Under the pieces are notes generated by a model. The model ran no database searches, was not told the DNA's origin, and worked only from the letters and a program-made list of their open reading frames with translations. Positions 1 to 7,034 of a stretch of DNA of 35,574 nucleotides are shown here, piece after piece. A program made the translations under genes and the position numbers. The DNA is from an uncultured Clostridia bacterium. GTDB lineage: Bacteria; Bacillota; Clostridia; TANB77; CAG-508. Each line of letters opens with the position of its first letter. Position 1 is the stretch's first letter. Location: positions 1-35,574 of the forward strand of contig CALXCH010000005.1 in NCBI GenBank assembly GCA_944386735.1, read 5' to 3'.

Positions 1-357
1 ATGCCAATTACATTTACACCAGAGACCCATACTCTAAATTTAGTGCCATTTAATTTTACAGATTTTAACCAATTTGTAGTTGAGAAGGTTCCTAATATAA
101 TGTTATTTATTCCATTAGGTTTCTTTATGCCAATAGTATTTAAAAGCACAAGAAAATTTTATAAAACAGCTTTAATATCATTTGTTATAACTTTTTCTAT
201 TGAATTCTTCCAATACTTTATAGGGCGTTCTTCAGATATTGATGATATTATAACTAATCTTTTAGGGGCTATCATTGGTTATGGAATATTTTTTATAGTA
301 AATAAAATCTTTAAAAATCAAAAGTGGTGGAACAAACTTATAAAAAATGATGAATAA
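1..357 (+). CDS. VanZ-like membrane protein, 5' partial
   Basis: The protein has the VanZ-family core: an Asn-Leu-Val-Pro-Phe segment, a helix with Phe-Ile-Pro-Leu-Gly-Phe, an Ile-Glu-Phe-Phe-Gln helix, then Arg-Ser-Ser-Asp-Ile-Asp-Asp and a closing Asn-Leu-Leu-Gly-Ala helix. Family members usually begin with one more membrane helix before Asn-Leu-Val-Pro-Phe. That helix is missing and the first base of the window is already in frame, so the first Met is probably internal and the true start lies outside. VanZ proteins are polytopic membrane proteins; one is linked to teicoplanin resistance, but most have no known role. No terminator follows; a promoter for the next gene starts 15 nt after the stop. 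Confidence 0.8.
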   Translation: MPITFTPETHTLNLVPFNFTDFNQFVVEKVPNIMLFIPLGFFMPIVFKSTRKFYKTALISFVITFSIEFFQYFIGRSSDIDDIITNLLGAIIGYGIFFIVNKIFKNQKWWNKLIKNDE

Positions 358-371
358 ATTATGCCTCTATA

Positions 372-400
372 TTGATAATTAATACTTTAAATGTTATTAT
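372..400 (+). promoter_or_regulatory. Promoter, TTGATA-N17-TATTAT, member of the window's repeated promoter family
   Basis: The -35 TTGATA is at 372-377 and the -10 TATTAT at 395-400, 17 nt apart, with a TG just before the -10. It shares TATATTGATAATTA with the copies at 3.8, 4.66, 5.07, 7.9 and 31.2 kb but lacks the left hairpin arm. It should drive the hydrolase at 439. Confidence 0.6.
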
Positions 401-438
401 GTTAGCAATGAATAGTAATTTATGAATGGAGGTTTCTG

Positions 439-1065
439 ATGAAAAAGATTTTGATTCATGGCTCAGGACATAAAGCGGCAAGTTGGAATGAAACAATTAA
501 ATATATGAAAAATAGTGAAGATATATTGTGCCCAAATCTATCTTCAATTCTCAATGGAAAAGAAGCAAGTTATCATAATTTATATTCTTCATTTGTAGAA
601 TATTGTAACAAGATTAATGGACAAATTGATTTATGTGGTATTTCGTTAGGTGGTATAATAGCATTAAATTATGCTTTAGATTTTCCAGATAAAGTGAAAT
701 CATTAGTTTTGATTGGTACGCCACATAAAGTACCAAAAGTAATGTTTAGTATTCAAAATATAATTTTTAGATTCTTACCAAAATCAATTTTTACTAATAT
801 GGCATTTGATAAAAAAGACACTTTTATTTTAGGAAATTCTATGAAAAAATTAGATTTTAGTGATAAAGTCAAGAATATTAAATGCCCAACTTTAATAATT
901 TGCGGAGAAAAAGATAGTGCTAACATTAAATCAGCATATTATTTATCAGAAAATATAAAAAATGCAAAGTTAGAAATAATTAAAAATATTGGACATGTTG
1001 TAAATGAAGAGAATCCAAAAGAATTAGCAAAAATATTAAATGAATATTATAATGAAAATAAATAA
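439..1065 (+). CDS. Alpha/beta hydrolase (208 aa)
   Basis: This is a compact alpha/beta hydrolase. The oxyanion-side HGSGH motif is at residues 7-11 and the nucleophile elbow GISLGG has Ser69. Asp159 (in CGEKD) and His186 (in IGHVV) complete the triad. The fold is typical of soluble esterases and lipases; the substrate cannot be read from sequence. GGAGG 6 nt before the ATG supports the start. It appears to be a single-gene unit with its own promoter (372-400) and a strong terminator (1102-1132). Confidence 0.85.
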   Translation: MKKILIHGSGHKAASWNETIKYMKNSEDILCPNLSSILNGKEASYHNLYSSFVEYCNKINGQIDLCGISLGGIIALNYALDFPDKVKSLVLIGTPHKVPKVMFSIQNIIFRFLPKSIFTNMAFDKKDTFILGNSMKKLDFSDKVKNIKCPTLIICGEKDSANIKSAYYLSENIKNAKLEIIKNIGHVVNEENPKELAKILNEYYNENK

Positions 1066-1101
1066 AATATTCTATATTTATAGAAACAGTGATTTATAGC
1101 A

Positions 1102-1132
1102 AACAAGTAATTTTATAATTACTTGTTTTTTT
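1102..1132 (+). terminator. Rho-independent terminator after the hydrolase
   Basis: Stem CAAGTAATT (1104-1112) pairs with AATTACTTG (1117-1125) around a 4-nt loop, followed by seven T. Confidence 0.85.
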
Positions 1133-1160
1133 GCTGTTTTTTGACCCCGTCCCCAAAAAC
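1133..1160. repeat. GACCCCGTCCCC-type repeat, inverted relative to 3738-3768
   Basis: GCTGTTTTTTG followed by ACCCCGTCC and an A-rich arm. This is the reverse complement of the hairpin at 3738-3768 over about 25 nt. It resembles the GGGGACG elements at 17290 and 18657. Such G/C-rich islands stand out in this AT-rich DNA and are scattered in clostridial intergenic regions. Confidence 0.6.
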
Positions 1161-1253
1161 AACATTTTGGAAAAAATTAATAAAAATTTAAGTAATAATA
1201 AAAAAAATCATAAGAATTGGATGCTATAATGAAATAAATTGGAGGGGAGAGAT

Positions 1254-1937
1254 ATGGAAGAAGTAAATGTAAAAAACAAAGTAGAAAAGAAAAAAGTATT
1301 AAATGAATTAATAAAAGTATTTTGGGTATTTATAATAGGAAGTGTAATAGGTTATGTTTTAGAGATGATAGTAGGAATTTTACAAAATGGGCATTTTGTA
1401 TCTAGGCAAGGACTTCTTATTGGACCATTTATACAAGTATATGGATTAGGGCTTGTTACTTATTATTTAGTCATTTCTAGAACTAAAAATATGAGTAATG
1501 TAAAAATATTTATATTATCAATGGTATTAGGAGGAGTAATAGAATATTTATTCTCATATTTCCAAGAAAAATTATTTGGAACTATATCTTGGGATTACAG
1601 TAATTTACCATTTAATATTAATGGTAGAACAAGTTTATTACATTGCTTATACTGGGGAACAGGTGGAGTTTTATTTGTGAAATTTATACTTCCATATATA
1701 GATAGATTAGATAATTTTTATAAATATAAAATATATAAAGCAGCTACTGCACTTTTAGTTTTGTTTATATGCTTTGATATAACAATTTCAGGATTAGCTG
1801 GAGCAAGGTATTTAGAAAGAAGAAAAAATATGGAAGCAAAAAATGATATAGATACATTCTTTGATGTTCATTATCCAGATTCAAAATTAAAAGAAATATA
1901 TTCAAATGCTAAGGAGGTAAAAATAGATGAGCTATAG
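1254..1937 (+). CDS. CmpB-type putative ABC transporter permease (PF06541-like)
   Basis: A membrane protein of about 227 aa with five or six hydrophobic segments. It has the signatures of the 'putative ABC-transporter type IV' family: GxVxEM in the first helix, Pro-Phe-Ile-Gln-Val-Tyr-Gly, and a Trp-Asp-Tyr-Ser ... Phe-Asn-Ile-Asn-Gly-Arg loop followed by Tyr-Trp-Gly. The ATG at 1254 is chosen because GGAGGGG lies just before it; an in-frame TTG at 1239 would lie inside that ribosome site. An extended -10 (TGCTATAAT, 1222-1230) precedes it. Function is unknown; it overlaps the next gene by 11 bp, so the two are co-translated. Confidence 0.82.
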   Translation: MEEVNVKNKVEKKKVLNELIKVFWVFIIGSVIGYVLEMIVGILQNGHFVSRQGLLIGPFIQVYGLGLVTYYLVISRTKNMSNVKIFILSMVLGGVIEYLFSYFQEKLFGTISWDYSNLPFNINGRTSLLHCLYWGTGGVLFVKFILPYIDRLDNFYKYKIYKAATALLVLFICFDITISGLAGARYLERRKNMEAKNDIDTFFDVHYPDSKLKEIYSNAKEVKIDEL

Positions 1938-2658
1938 CAAGAAGATGAAAGTTTTTAAAATAGTAATATTTATTGCTACAATATTGCTACTTATTGGATT
2001 AACTTTATATTTATTTCCTATAATATCTAAACTCTTTAGTGTAGAAGGAAGAGAAGCTTTTAAACAAGAAATGGAACAAACAGGTGCAATGGGAATGTTT
2101 ATGTTATTAGGACTTCAAGCAGCACAAATATTCTTACCAATACTTCCAGGAGAACCTATAGAAATATTAGCAGGAATGTGTTATGGAACAATAGGTGGAT
2201 TTATATTTATTACATGCTCAGTATTAATTACTACAACTATAATATTCTTTCTTGTTAGAAAATTTGGAAGAAAATTTGTATATGGAATGTGCAGTAAAGA
2301 AAGGGTAGAAAAAATAGAAAACAGTAAATTATTTAAAAATCCACAAAAATTAGAATATATTATGATAGTTTTGTTTTTAATACCTGGAACACCAAAAGAT
2401 ATATTAGTATATATAGCAGGATTGCTTCCAATAAAACCATTAAGATTTATTCTAATTTCAACATTTGTGAGGTTTCCATCTGTAATTTCTTCTACTATTG
2501 CAGGTTCAAATCTTGTAGAAGGAAATTGGGTATTTAGTATAATGGTTTATGGTATTACTTTTGCAATAGTTGGAATTATAATTTTTGTTATGAAAAAAGT
2601 AGATAAAACACAATTAACAAGTAGTATTATAGAAACAGTTTCAGAAGATACTAAATAA
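1927..2658 (+). CDS. TVP38/TMEM64 (VTT, DedA-like) membrane protein
   Basis: A 243-aa polytopic protein with the VTT-domain hallmark Leu-Pro-Gly-Glu-Pro-Ile-Glu ... Ala-Gly-Met-Cys-Tyr-Gly and a second loop Pro-Gly-Thr-Pro-Lys-Asp, as in TVP38/TMEM64 proteins. Members are thought to act in membrane lipid homeostasis or scrambling; the exact role is not known here. AAGGAGG ends 7 nt before the ATG, inside the end of the preceding permease gene, giving a two-gene operon. A conserved hairpin plus terminator module follows (2665-2751). Confidence 0.85.
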   Translation: MSYSKKMKVFKIVIFIATILLLIGLTLYLFPIISKLFSVEGREAFKQEMEQTGAMGMFMLLGLQAAQIFLPILPGEPIEILAGMCYGTIGGFIFITCSVLITTTIIFFLVRKFGRKFVYGMCSKERVEKIENSKLFKNPQKLEYIMIVLFLIPGTPKDILVYIAGLLPIKPLRFILISTFVRFPSVISSTIAGSNLVEGNWVFSIMVYGITFAIVGIIIFVMKKVDKTQLTSSIIETVSEDTK

Positions 2659-2664
2659 TCAATC

Positions 2665-2751
2665 GTGCTGATTGTAGCGAAACAATTGGCACATAACCCC
2701 TTTATTAAGAAAATTATTTTATAGATTTTGTATAAAATAATTTTCTTTTTT
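2665..2751 (+). ncRNA. Hairpin + CCCCUUUAUU + terminator module (possible 3'-UTR small RNA)
   Basis: An 11-bp hairpin (2665-2675 with 2682-2692, two G-U pairs) is followed by an unpaired ACCCCTTTATT (2696-2706). Then comes a 16-bp terminator stem (2707-2722 with 2732-2747) with a T tail. The same order recurs at 15152-15235 and, with another hairpin, in the two repeats near 10.2 and 11.4 kb. The terminator is certain; a separate regulatory RNA is inference. Confidence 0.5.
2707..2751 (+). terminator. Strong rho-independent terminator of the CmpB/TVP38 operon
   Basis: A perfect 16-bp stem starting AAGAAAATTATTTTAT, with a 9-nt loop and a TTTTT tail. Confidence 0.9.
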
Positions 2752-2761
2752 CAATAATAAA

Positions 2762-2824
2762 TTGAAAATAAAATTTTTAAGTGATATTATTTAAGTGTAA
2801 ATTTTAATGACAAGTAAGTTGTCA
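2762..2824 (+). promoter_or_regulatory. Promoter and leader operator of the SDR gene
   Basis: TTGAAA (2762-2767), 17 nt, then TATTAT (2785-2790) with an extended TGA. The segment AAGTGATATTATTTAAGTG is nearly repeated before the flavin reductase at 22748. An inverted repeat TGACAA-GTAAG-TTGTCA (2808-2824) sits in the leader just before the ribosome site and could be a repressor operator. Confidence 0.55.
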
Positions 2825-2841
2825 AAAAGGAGGTTTTTATT

Positions 2842-3726
2842 ATGGATTTTAAAAAATTATTTGGATATGAGGGGAAAAACGTAGTTATTACAGGTTCTGC
2901 TTCAGGAATGAGTAAAGCAGCTACTGAACTACTATTAGAATTAGGCGCAAATGTATATGCAATAGATATTAACAAAATAGATTTACCTGTAACAAAAGCT
3001 TTTCAAGCTGATATGAGTAAGAAAGAAGAAATAGATAGAGTAATAGAAGAATTGCCAGAAAAAATTGATGCATTATTCTTATGCCATGGAATTGCAGCAT
3101 TTCCAGGAAAAGAATTATTAGTACAAAAAGTGAATTTCTATAGTCAAAAATATATGACTGAAAAATTATTAGATAGAATATCAGAAAAAGGCTCAGTTAC
3201 TTATATTTCATCTGTTGGTGGATTTGGCTGGCAACAAGTTTATAGTAAAGCAGTAGAACTTATTAATTTACCTACTTGGGAAGATGCAATGGATTGGTAT
3301 GATAAGCATCCAGATTTAATTAAGAGTGCTTATGTTTTTGCAAAACAATGCTTAGAGTCATATGTAACATATAAATGTATGTCACCTGAATTTGTAAGTA
3401 AGAAAATAAGAATAAATGCAATAAATCCAGGAGATACAACAACAGGATTAACAGAAGATTTTAATAAATCAACAAGTCCAAAAGGAGATGTAAAAGAGGG
3501 AGAAGAAATGATTTCAAATATCTTCTTAAAGAGTTGGAATGGATACCCAGCAGAGCCTAAAGATATGGGATACCCAATGGTTGTAATTGGTAGTGATATT
3601 TGTTCTTATATGTCAGGTCAATTAATTTATATAGATTATGGTTTAACTTCTTCTTGGACAAGTGGAGCATTATTGCAAGCAGATAATAAGTCAATTGAAG
3701 AGCTTTCAGCAGAGGCAAATAAATAG
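2842..3726 (+). CDS. Short-chain dehydrogenase/reductase (SDR, 294 aa)
   Basis: A classical SDR with the nucleotide-binding TGSASGM at 17-23, an acidic Asp57, the CHGIA strand (the NAG position) at 81-85, catalytic Ser124 and Tyr164-x3-Lys168. INPGDTTTG follows the active site. It is somewhat long, with an insertion between Ser124 and Tyr164, as in SDRs annotated as coniferyl-alcohol or 3-alpha-hydroxysteroid dehydrogenase-like; that substrate class is a guess. AAGGAGG precedes the ATG. It is a single-gene unit with its own promoter and a leader palindrome suggesting repression. Confidence 0.85.
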   Translation: MDFKKLFGYEGKNVVITGSASGMSKAATELLLELGANVYAIDINKIDLPVTKAFQADMSKKEEIDRVIEELPEKIDALFLCHGIAAFPGKELLVQKVNFYSQKYMTEKLLDRISEKGSVTYISSVGGFGWQQVYSKAVELINLPTWEDAMDWYDKHPDLIKSAYVFAKQCLESYVTYKCMSPEFVSKKIRINAINPGDTTTGLTEDFNKSTSPKGDVKEGEEMISNIFLKSWNGYPAEPKDMGYPMVVIGSDICSYMSGQLIYIDYGLTSSWTSGALLQADNKSIEELSAEANK

Positions 3727-3737
3727 TAACATAAGAT

Positions 3738-3768
3738 GCTGTTTTTTGGGACGGGGTCAAAAAACAGC
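3738..3768. repeat. Hairpin repeat GCTGTTTTTTG / CAAAAAACAGC with GGACGGGGT loop
   Basis: A perfect 11-bp stem with a G-rich 9-nt loop. The copy at 1133-1160 is its inverse complement. No T tail follows, so it is not a standard terminator, although it directly follows the SDR stop. Confidence 0.65.
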
Positions 3769-3777
3769 AGTTTAGGT

Positions 3778-3819
3778 GAGAGTAGTTATATTGATAATTA
3801 CTCTCATTTATGTTAGTAT
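3778..3819 (+). promoter_or_regulatory. Repeated promoter cassette, copy A
   Basis: GAGAGTA (3778-3784) and TACTCTC (3799-3805) form an inverted repeat that overlaps TTGATA (3791-3796); 17 nt later is TAGTAT (3814-3819). The upstream TTTAGGTGAGAGTA is shared almost exactly with copy B at 4645. Confidence 0.65.
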
Positions 3820-3851
3820 AATAACAATGGTAATTGATAGGAGAAAATTAA

Positions 3852-4400
3852 ATGGATAAAAAACTGTATGAAGAAAGTATAATATTGATAGGACCTTCTG
3901 GAGCTGGAAAATCAACTATTGCTGAAGAACTTCATAAAATGATAAATATGCCAAGGCTATGTTTAGATAGAATTTCAAATAAAGCAAGGAAGACAGGCTT
4001 TATAAATAGATTTAAAAGTGCTGATGAATTTAATTGCTTTATGATTTCAGAAGTATTAAAAGAAGCTAAGGATAATAATTTATATGGAATTGTAGATTTT
4101 GGTGCAGGACATTCTGTATATGATGATAAAGAAATATTTGATAAAGTTAAATCAATGTTAGAGCCTTTTGAAAATGTTGTTTTATTACTTCCAGATAGAG
4201 ATGAAGAAAAGGCTTTAAATATAATGAAAGCTAGGTCAACAGGAGATACAAGAGATAATAGAAAATTTCTTGAAAGCCCATGTAATAAAGAATTAGCAAC
4301 TATTATTGTGTATGGAAATGATAGACAGCCATCAAAAATTGCAGAAGAAATTATATCACGTATAAAAGAAAGACAAGAACAACAAATGGAAAGAGAATAA
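3852..4400 (+). CDS. P-loop kinase, shikimate/nucleoside kinase-like
   Basis: A 182-aa P-loop protein with Walker A GPSGAGKST at 14-22, then Leu-Asp-Arg in the second strand and an Arg-containing lid region (Lys-Ala-Arg-Ser-Thr-Gly-Asp-Thr-Arg) near 126-135. The organisation matches small-molecule kinases of the shikimate/adenylate kinase type, but no substrate signature is recognised and a shikimate-pathway role is not supported by neighbours. AGGAG precedes the ATG. It is driven by cassette copy A and is probably co-transcribed with the small membrane protein that starts 26 nt downstream. Confidence 0.75.
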   Translation: MDKKLYEESIILIGPSGAGKSTIAEELHKMINMPRLCLDRISNKARKTGFINRFKSADEFNCFMISEVLKEAKDNNLYGIVDFGAGHSVYDDKEIFDKVKSMLEPFENVVLLLPDRDEEKALNIMKARSTGDTRDNRKFLESPCNKELATIIVYGNDRQPSKIAEEIISRIKERQEQQMERE

Positions 4401-4426
4401 TAATTAAATTAAAATTGGAGGAAACG

Positions 4427-4630
4427 ATGAAAAATAAAAGAAATAAAACAAATAAAATAATTGCGGTTTTGTATTATTTAACGGCCATTTGTTTTTATGC
4501 TACTATGATAATGTATTTTATAAGTAAAGATAATAATGCAGTAGTTTTTCTATGTTTGGGTTCAGTTTTTGTATGTTTAGGAAGTATGTATTTAAAGAAA
4601 GATAAAAAGAGAAAAAACGAAGAAAAATAA
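4427..4630 (+). CDS. Small two-helix membrane protein (67 aa)
   Basis: A basic N-terminus (Lys-Asn-Lys-Arg-Asn-Lys), two hydrophobic helices (about 11-31 and 39-54) and a highly charged Lys-rich tail. No family recognised. The ATG at 4427 follows GGAGG at a 5-nt spacing; an in-frame TTG at 4415 lies inside the ribosome site and is rejected. It sits directly downstream of the P-loop kinase in the same unit. Confidence 0.6.
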   Translation: MKNKRNKTNKIIAVLYYLTAICFYATMIMYFISKDNNAVVFLCLGSVFVCLGSMYLKKDKKRKNEEK

Positions 4631-4644
4631 AGTACAATTTAGGT

Positions 4645-4686
4645 GAGAGTATTTATATTGATAATTACTCTCATTTATGATATTAT
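4645..4686 (+). promoter_or_regulatory. Repeated promoter cassette, copy B
   Basis: GAGAGTA and TACTCTC arms flank and overlap TTGATA (4658-4663); TATTAT is at 4681-4686 after a 17-nt spacer. Confidence 0.65.
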
Positions 4687-4724
4687 AAAGAAAATATAAA
4701 AAATAATTTTAAGGAGAAAAAACT

Positions 4725-5045
4725 ATGCTAATATTAATGTTACCATTACTTTTAAAAATACTTAGTGTTCCTTTAATAATTATTGTTGGAGAATCAAATA
4801 TAGATGAAAAATCTAAAACAATAGCATTATTAGTACTTTCTTTTTTATATAATAATTTTATGGGAATGGTTACATGGGTTTTTGTGATTTTAACATTTAG
4901 TTCACTAAGTATTTTAACAATAATAATTATTGGAGCTTGGATAATTGCAATAAACTTATATATAAAAGAAAAAATAGATATTAATAATACATTATATATA
5001 GTAATAATTGTAATAGCATTTTTGCTAGGAGTAATTTTTAAATAA
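4725..5045 (+). CDS. Hypothetical membrane protein (106 aa)
   Basis: Very hydrophobic, with about four predicted helices and a short charged loop (Glu-Ser-Asn-Ile-Asp-Glu-Lys-Ser-Lys) after the first. No recognised family. AAGGAG sits 8 nt before the ATG and a good promoter (copy B) lies just upstream, which argues that it is real. The opposite-strand frame over the same DNA has no ribosome site and is rejected. Confidence 0.6.
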   Translation: MLILMLPLLLKILSVPLIIIVGESNIDEKSKTIALLVLSFLYNNFMGMVTWVFVILTFSSLSILTIIIIGAWIIAINLYIKEKIDINNTLYIVIIVIAFLLGVIFK

Positions 5046-5053
5046 AATTGATA

Positions 5054-5095
5054 GAGAGTAGTTATATTGATAATTACTCTCATTTGTGTTAATAT
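5054..5095 (+). promoter_or_regulatory. Repeated promoter cassette, copy C
   Basis: GAGAGTAGTTAT ... ATTACTCTC dyad overlapping TTGATA (5067-5072); TAATAT at 5090-5095 after 17 nt with an upstream TGTG. Confidence 0.65.
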
Positions 5096-5139
5096 AGCCA
5101 TTGAAATAGTAATTAAGGATATTTACGGGAGAGATTGTA

Positions 5140-6165
5140 ATGAGCATAGAAGAAAATGTATTTAAAAAAGAAAAACTAAATAAAGAAAAATTACTTGAAT
5201 TTGGTTTTACAAAAGAAGAAAATTTATATAAGTATTCTAAAGATTTTATGAATGGTAGTTTTAGAGCAGACATCTATGTTGATAAAGATGGAAATGTTAG
5301 TGGAAGAGTATTTGATTTAGAAATGGAAGAGGAATATACAAATTTTCGTATAAAAGATGCTGTAGGAGAGTTCGTAAATACAGTTAAAGAAGAATATATA
5401 AAAATATTAAATGAAATAAAAGATAATTGTTTTGAAAAAGAATATTTCATTTATGAACAATCAAATAGAATAACTAAAATGATATATGAGAAATATAAAG
5501 TAACTCCTGAATTTTTATGGGAGAAGTTCCCAGGTGATGGAGTTTTTAGAAATAAAAGAAGCGGCAAATGGTTTGGGTTAATTATGAACGTTGATAAAAG
5601 TAAAATTATTCCTAAAGAAACAGGTGAAATAGAAGTATTAAATGTAAAGTTAGATGATGAAGTAGAAAAGTATTTAAAACAAAAAGGAATATATCCAGGT
5701 TATCATTTAAGTAAAAAATCTTGGGTAAGTATAATATTAGATGATACTTTACCAGATGAAAAAGTAATGCAATTAGTAAGTTTAAGCTTTGAAAATTCTG
5801 ATATTAAAGGAGAATGGATAGTTCCAGCAAACCCTAAATATTATGATGTAATAAATGCCTTTAATGATACAGATACGATTACATGGAAACAATCAAATAA
5901 TATTATGAAAGGTGATGTTGTGTATTTGTATGTCGCAGAGCCTTATTCTGCAATTATGTTTAAATGTGAAGCAATAGAGATAGGTATTCCTTACGAATAT
6001 GAAGATAAAAATCTTTCTATGAAAAAGATTATGAAAATAAAATTAATAAAAAGATATAAACAAGATGAATTTACTTTTGACAAATTAAAAGAATACGGAG
6101 TAAGAGCAATAAGAGGCCCAAGAAGTGTTACTAGTAAACTAAGTAAAGAACTAAATAAAAAGTAA
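5140..6165 (+). CDS. MmcQ/YjbR-family protein fused to an EVE/PUA-like domain
   Basis: 341 aa. Residues about 1-220 resemble MmcQ/YjbR (CyaY-like fold): the segment Glu-Phe-Leu-Trp-Glu-Lys-Phe-Pro ... Val-Phe-Arg-Asn, then Lys-Trp-Phe-Gly and a Tyr-His-Leu-Ser-Lys-Lys-Ser-Trp motif. From about 227 an EVE-like PUA domain begins (Trp-Ile-Val-Pro-Ala-Asn-Pro, then Ile-Thr-Trp-Lys-Gln, Lys-Gly-Asp-Val-Val-Tyr-Leu-Tyr). EVE domains in other proteins read modified nucleobases; YjbR proteins are annotated as DNA-binding. The fusion suggests a nucleic-acid-sensing role, by inference. It is a single-gene unit under promoter copy C. Confidence 0.75.
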   Translation: MSIEENVFKKEKLNKEKLLEFGFTKEENLYKYSKDFMNGSFRADIYVDKDGNVSGRVFDLEMEEEYTNFRIKDAVGEFVNTVKEEYIKILNEIKDNCFEKEYFIYEQSNRITKMIYEKYKVTPEFLWEKFPGDGVFRNKRSGKWFGLIMNVDKSKIIPKETGEIEVLNVKLDDEVEKYLKQKGIYPGYHLSKKSWVSIILDDTLPDEKVMQLVSLSFENSDIKGEWIVPANPKYYDVINAFNDTDTITWKQSNNIMKGDVVYLYVAEPYSAIMFKCEAIEIGIPYEYEDKNLSMKKIMKIKLIKRYKQDEFTFDKLKEYGVRAIRGPRSVTSKLSKELNKK

Positions 6166-6214
6166 AGCTTTGAAAATACTAGAAAATTAACTAATATTTA
6201 TATATACCCTATTA

Positions 6215-6243
6215 TTTACAATTAAATATAATGGTAATATAAT
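6215..6243 (+). promoter_or_regulatory. Promoter of the thioesterase/patatin operon
   Basis: TTTACA (6215-6220), 17 nt, TATAAT (6238-6243). Confidence 0.55.
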
Positions 6244-6278
6244 TTATTTTTAGAGATCGAAATGGAGTGATATAGTAT

Positions 6279-7019
6279 ATGAACACAGAATATGAAAGTA
6301 AATATGAAGTAAGTTATACAGAGTTAGGACAGGATTTAGAATTAGGTTTAACAAATGCTGTTGAGCTAGTTCAAAGTCTTGTAACAGACTATTTTGTAAC
6401 TTTTGGAAGTGACAATAAAACAGTTAAAGAAAAAGATAATGCATTATGGGTACTATCTAAAACAAAAGTACATTTTGAAAAGTTCCCAGAGTGGAGAGAT
6501 TTTATATATGGAAAAAGTTATACAACAAAAATTAAACCAATTCGTGTTGAAATGGAAACCATTTTTAAAGATGAAAATGATGAGTATTTATTTGGAGCAA
6601 AGCAAGAGATTTGCCCAATAGATGTTGATACAAGAAAAATTAGAAAGGTAAGTACAATTCACTATCCAAAAGATATGGAAACAAAAGATGCTGTTGATGA
6701 AGAAGCATATTCTAGATTAATTGAAAAATTTGATGAAGAAGATTTTGTGTATGAACAAAAAATATATTCATCAGATATTGATTTTAGTAGACATACAAAC
6801 AACGCTGTTTATGTAAGATTAATTGCAAATGTATTATCTTGTGATTTTTTTGATAAAAATCAAATAACAGATTTTGAAATCCATTATATAAATGAATCAG
6901 TAGAAGGACAAGTCTTAAGAATTTACAAAAAAGAAAGAAAACAAGAAATGGAATTTTTAATAAAAGAAAATGATAGAGAAATTTCAAGAGCAATTTTAAA
7001 ATATAAAGATAAAAAATAA
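6279..7019 (+). CDS. Acyl-[acyl-carrier-protein] thioesterase
   Basis: A 246-aa double hotdog protein of the acyl-ACP thioesterase family, which releases fatty acids from ACP. The second hotdog carries the diagnostic Asp-Phe-Ser-Arg-His-Thr-Asn-Asn-Ala-Val-Tyr at 167-177 (His172, Asn174), followed by Glu-Ile-His-Tyr-Ile-Asn-Glu-Ser. The first hotdog has the Trp-Val-Leu-Ser-Lys strand. GGAGTGAT precedes the ATG. The patatin-like phospholipase starts 15 nt after its stop, so the pair may act together on free fatty acids or membrane lipid turnover. Confidence 0.85.
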   Translation: MNTEYESKYEVSYTELGQDLELGLTNAVELVQSLVTDYFVTFGSDNKTVKEKDNALWVLSKTKVHFEKFPEWRDFIYGKSYTTKIKPIRVEMETIFKDENDEYLFGAKQEICPIDVDTRKIRKVSTIHYPKDMETKDAVDEEAYSRLIEKFDEEDFVYEQKIYSSDIDFSRHTNNAVYVRLIANVLSCDFFDKNQITDFEIHYINESVEGQVLRIYKKERKQEMEFLIKENDREISRAILKYKDKK

Positions 7020-7034
7020 TTAATGGTGATATTT

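Noticed and set aside
1133..3768. Composite transposon bounded by inverted repeats
   Set aside because: No transposase, no target duplication visible, and the repeats are only about 28 nt and occur elsewhere in related form.
4709..5101. 130-codon minus-strand frame over the 106-aa membrane protein
   Set aside because: No ribosome site or promoter; the plus-strand gene has both.
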